64,000 nucleotides of DNA, from NCBI RefSeq assembly GCF_029948085.1, contig NZ_JARZZP010000004.1, positions 1 to 64,000 on the forward strand. Direction: 5' to 3'. A program made the position numbers and the translations under genes. The DNA comes from Streptococcus taonis. Lineage in GTDB: Bacteria > Bacillota > Bacilli > Lactobacillales > Streptococcaceae. The notes under the pieces are model-generated. The model was not told where the DNA came from and searched no databases. It saw only the letters and a program-made list of their open reading frames with translations. Positions 62,520 through 64,000 of the stretch are shown piece by piece. The first letter of the stretch is position 1. Every line of letters starts with the position of its first letter.

Positions 62520-63051
62520 CAGCAAGTAACCCTCCATTTTCAGATAATAAATCTTGTCTCCAACTGAATTCTCTCGCATAATCTATAGCTGACTTCCCTT
62601 GAAAATCTTTACGGTGAATATCAGAACCACTAGCAATCAACATCTCATATAAAGGCAAGGCTTCCTTGGTTGTTAATTTCAAGACTGTAATCGCAGCAAT
62701 CAATGGAATTGCCCCATATTTATCAACTTGGTTAACATTTATCCCTGCTTTCAACAACATTGACATGACCTTAGTTGCATACTCAACATCTACTCTCCAA
62801 TTCGCTTTAAACTGAAACAAATTATGTAAGGCATTTCTATTATCTGAGTCTAAACAATTAACATCAATTTTTTCATCAATAAGAAACTGAATAATCTTAA
62901 GTTTTTCATCTAGCAAAGTATTGCTAGTTAAAACCATGTTCAACAAATTCAATTTCTCATGTGTGTTTTGATTGACATCTCCCTTGTAGAGCGAATAAAA
63001 CTCTTCAAACGTTCCTTCTTGAGCTGCATCAAATATATCTTGTAATACCAT
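62512..63051 (-). CDS. Ankyrin-repeat protein
   Basis: 179 residues with about three to four ankyrin repeats, seen as DVNCLDSDNRNALHNLF, INVNQVDKYGAIPLIAA and SDIHRKDFQGKSAIDYA. Ankyrin proteins of this size are common immunity partners of secreted toxins. Good AGGAGAAGG ribosome site. Co-translated with the DUF2185 gene. Confidence 0.88.
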   Translation of the reverse strand: MVLQDIFDAAQEGTFEEFYSLYKGDVNQNTHEKLNLLNMVLTSNTLLDEKLKIIQFLIDEKIDVNCLDSDNRNALHNLFQFKANWRVDVEYATKVMSMLLKAGINVNQVDKYGAIPLIAAITVLKLTTKEALPLYEMLIASGSDIHRKDFQGKSAIDYAREFSWRQDLLSENGGLLADE

Positions 63052-63188
63052 TCCTTCTCCTATTCATATTTATGACTTCTATTTGATTTTGGTACTTCAA
63101 TTTGAAAGTTAGCAGGATTTGACCGGTTTGATTCTAATCAATCTACTATTTGGATCTATTGCTTGCTAAACTATCAACTTGCCAAATC

Positions 63189-63686
63189 TTAATCATATGT
63201 CACTTTTACTTTAAATTCAACTGTCTGATCAGATATATTCTTTATTTTGATTTCGAATCCTTTCTTTGAAGCAAACGAAAAAAGTGCATTTTGAGGTGGA
63301 TCCATAATAATACCTTCGCGATCGACACCAATGCCATTATGAGGATTCTCTAATATCGTTACATCCCAGCTTTATGTTTTTTCATTGTAATGATAGGTTT
63401 CAATCCGAGAATCCTTAATATTATATCCAATTCCTTTTTCAGGATCAAACCAATCATCACCTCGAGAAAGCTTTATATTCCCATCTGTAGTAACTGGAAT
63501 TACCTCTACATGGATTATGGAGTCCAAACTCTCGGAGTGTCCGTTTACACGCACCTTTGTCTCTTCACTTGGACCTAAAGTAATGATTCCCCATTTTATA
63601 TTACAGATCACAAGAGTTAGGATGGATACAGTAAACAGTAAGATGGCTAAAAGAACAAAATCTAATTTTTTCAATTTAACTAACAT
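63189..63686 (-). pseudogene. Membrane-anchored small protein interrupted by a stop codon
   Basis: The frame opens at 63686 with a hydrophobic helix (about 9-28) and runs 104 codons to TAA at 63372-63374. The same frame then stays open for 60 more codons (SWDVTILENPHNGIGVDREG and onward) to TAA at 63189, ending as a beta-rich domain. The reading sense strongly suggests one 165-codon gene with a nonsense change. The ATG at 63686 has AAGG too close; a TTG four codons later fits better. Family unknown. Confidence 0.65.
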
Positions 63687-63765
63687 CCTTATTTCATATT
63701 AAACTTATACTCACAAAATTTATCGTATAAATCTTACTTTCAATTAACTTTTCAATTTTAGATTT

Positions 63766-63871
63766 ATACTCTTCGAAAATCGAATTCAAACCACGTTAGC
63801 TTCACCTTGCCGTACTCAAGTACAGCCTGCGGCTAGCTTCCTAGTTTGCTCTTTGATTTTCATTGAGTATT
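63766..63871. repeat. BOX element, boxA-boxC type without boxB
   Basis: Starts TATACTCTTCGAAAATC and ends GATTTTCATTGAGTATTA; these ends are imperfect inverted repeats. The internal CACGTTAGCTTCACCTTGCC corresponds to the boxA sequence used for BOX-PCR, and GCGGCTAGCTTCCTAGTTTG to boxC. No boxB is present. Confidence 0.88.
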
Positions 63872-64000
63872 ATATTCAGAACTACAATAATTTAATAAAA
63901 GCAAGTTAGTCTACAACTTGCTTCCTTGAGTAAAGATAAGTCGAATCTTAAAAATCCCCCCATATTATTTATCTTTTATTTCATTGGTTTTCTGCATTTA
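63872..64000. other. Intergenic sequence at the window end
   Basis: GCAAGTTAG...CTACAACTTGC (about 63901-63922) is a possible terminator hairpin. No gene is supported in the remaining bases. Confidence 0.35.

Overview
The window is a 64 kb chromosomal segment of a mitis-group Streptococcus (S. mitis/oralis/pneumoniae relatives). The evidence is its low GC, the XerS/difSL recombination pair, RexAB, a LytB-like choline-binding murein hydrolase, MacP, CpoA, separate CoaB and CoaC, and a BOX element. I saw no rRNA, tRNA, CRISPR array, prophage or intact insertion sequence. All identifications are from reading the sequence and from memory of the families; no search was run.

Layout. 0-2 kb is the chromosome dimer resolution locus: xerS with a difSL site in its upstream region, so the window starts at the replication terminus. 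From there to about 20 kb everything is on the minus strand: a ClC antiporter, rnhB-rbgA, an immunity-like gene, a LytB-like hydrolase with 177-bp tandem repeats, a three-gene envelope-glycan operon (GT2-GtrA, phosphodiester glycosidase, small membrane protein), a cysteine-cluster protein, and rexB-rexA with a 392-residue partner. 20-25 kb holds a HAD phosphatase and an ABC transporter convergent with a two-component system, then a SemiSWEET. 25-31 kb has pcrA, an interspersed repeat, and mtnN-macP-nudix-glmU. 31-35.5 kb (plus strand) has a GH25 protein, a DUF368 transporter, a deacylase, a phosphatase and lysS.

35.6-42 kb has fhs, an accessory two-gene module (37461-40116), then coaB-coaC and an ECF S component. 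The module pairs a protein carrying a possible PD-(D/E)XK nuclease signature and a hydrophobic segment with a coiled-coil protein carrying a long glycine/alanine-rich membrane-like segment. It is the best candidate for an undescribed conflict or defence system. 42-49 kb has udk, ptsH-ptsI and nrdHEF behind two NrdR boxes. 49-53 kb has an orphan LacR-type repressor, pepX and an overlapping argR. 53-60.6 kb (minus) has obgE with small neighbours, a PspC protein, two glycolipid glycosyltransferases including cpoA, a DUF59 protein, rpoD and dnaG.

60.6-64 kb is an AT-rich row of small genes resembling immunity genes of polymorphic toxins (DUF2185, ankyrin, two divergent paralogues). It includes one gene with a frameshift at a C4 tract and one with an internal stop, and it is followed by a BOX element. 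Repeated themes are a newly noticed 21-bp near-identical palindromic element in three places near 3' gene ends, and three genes whose -10 box lies so close to the ATG that their mRNAs should be leaderless.
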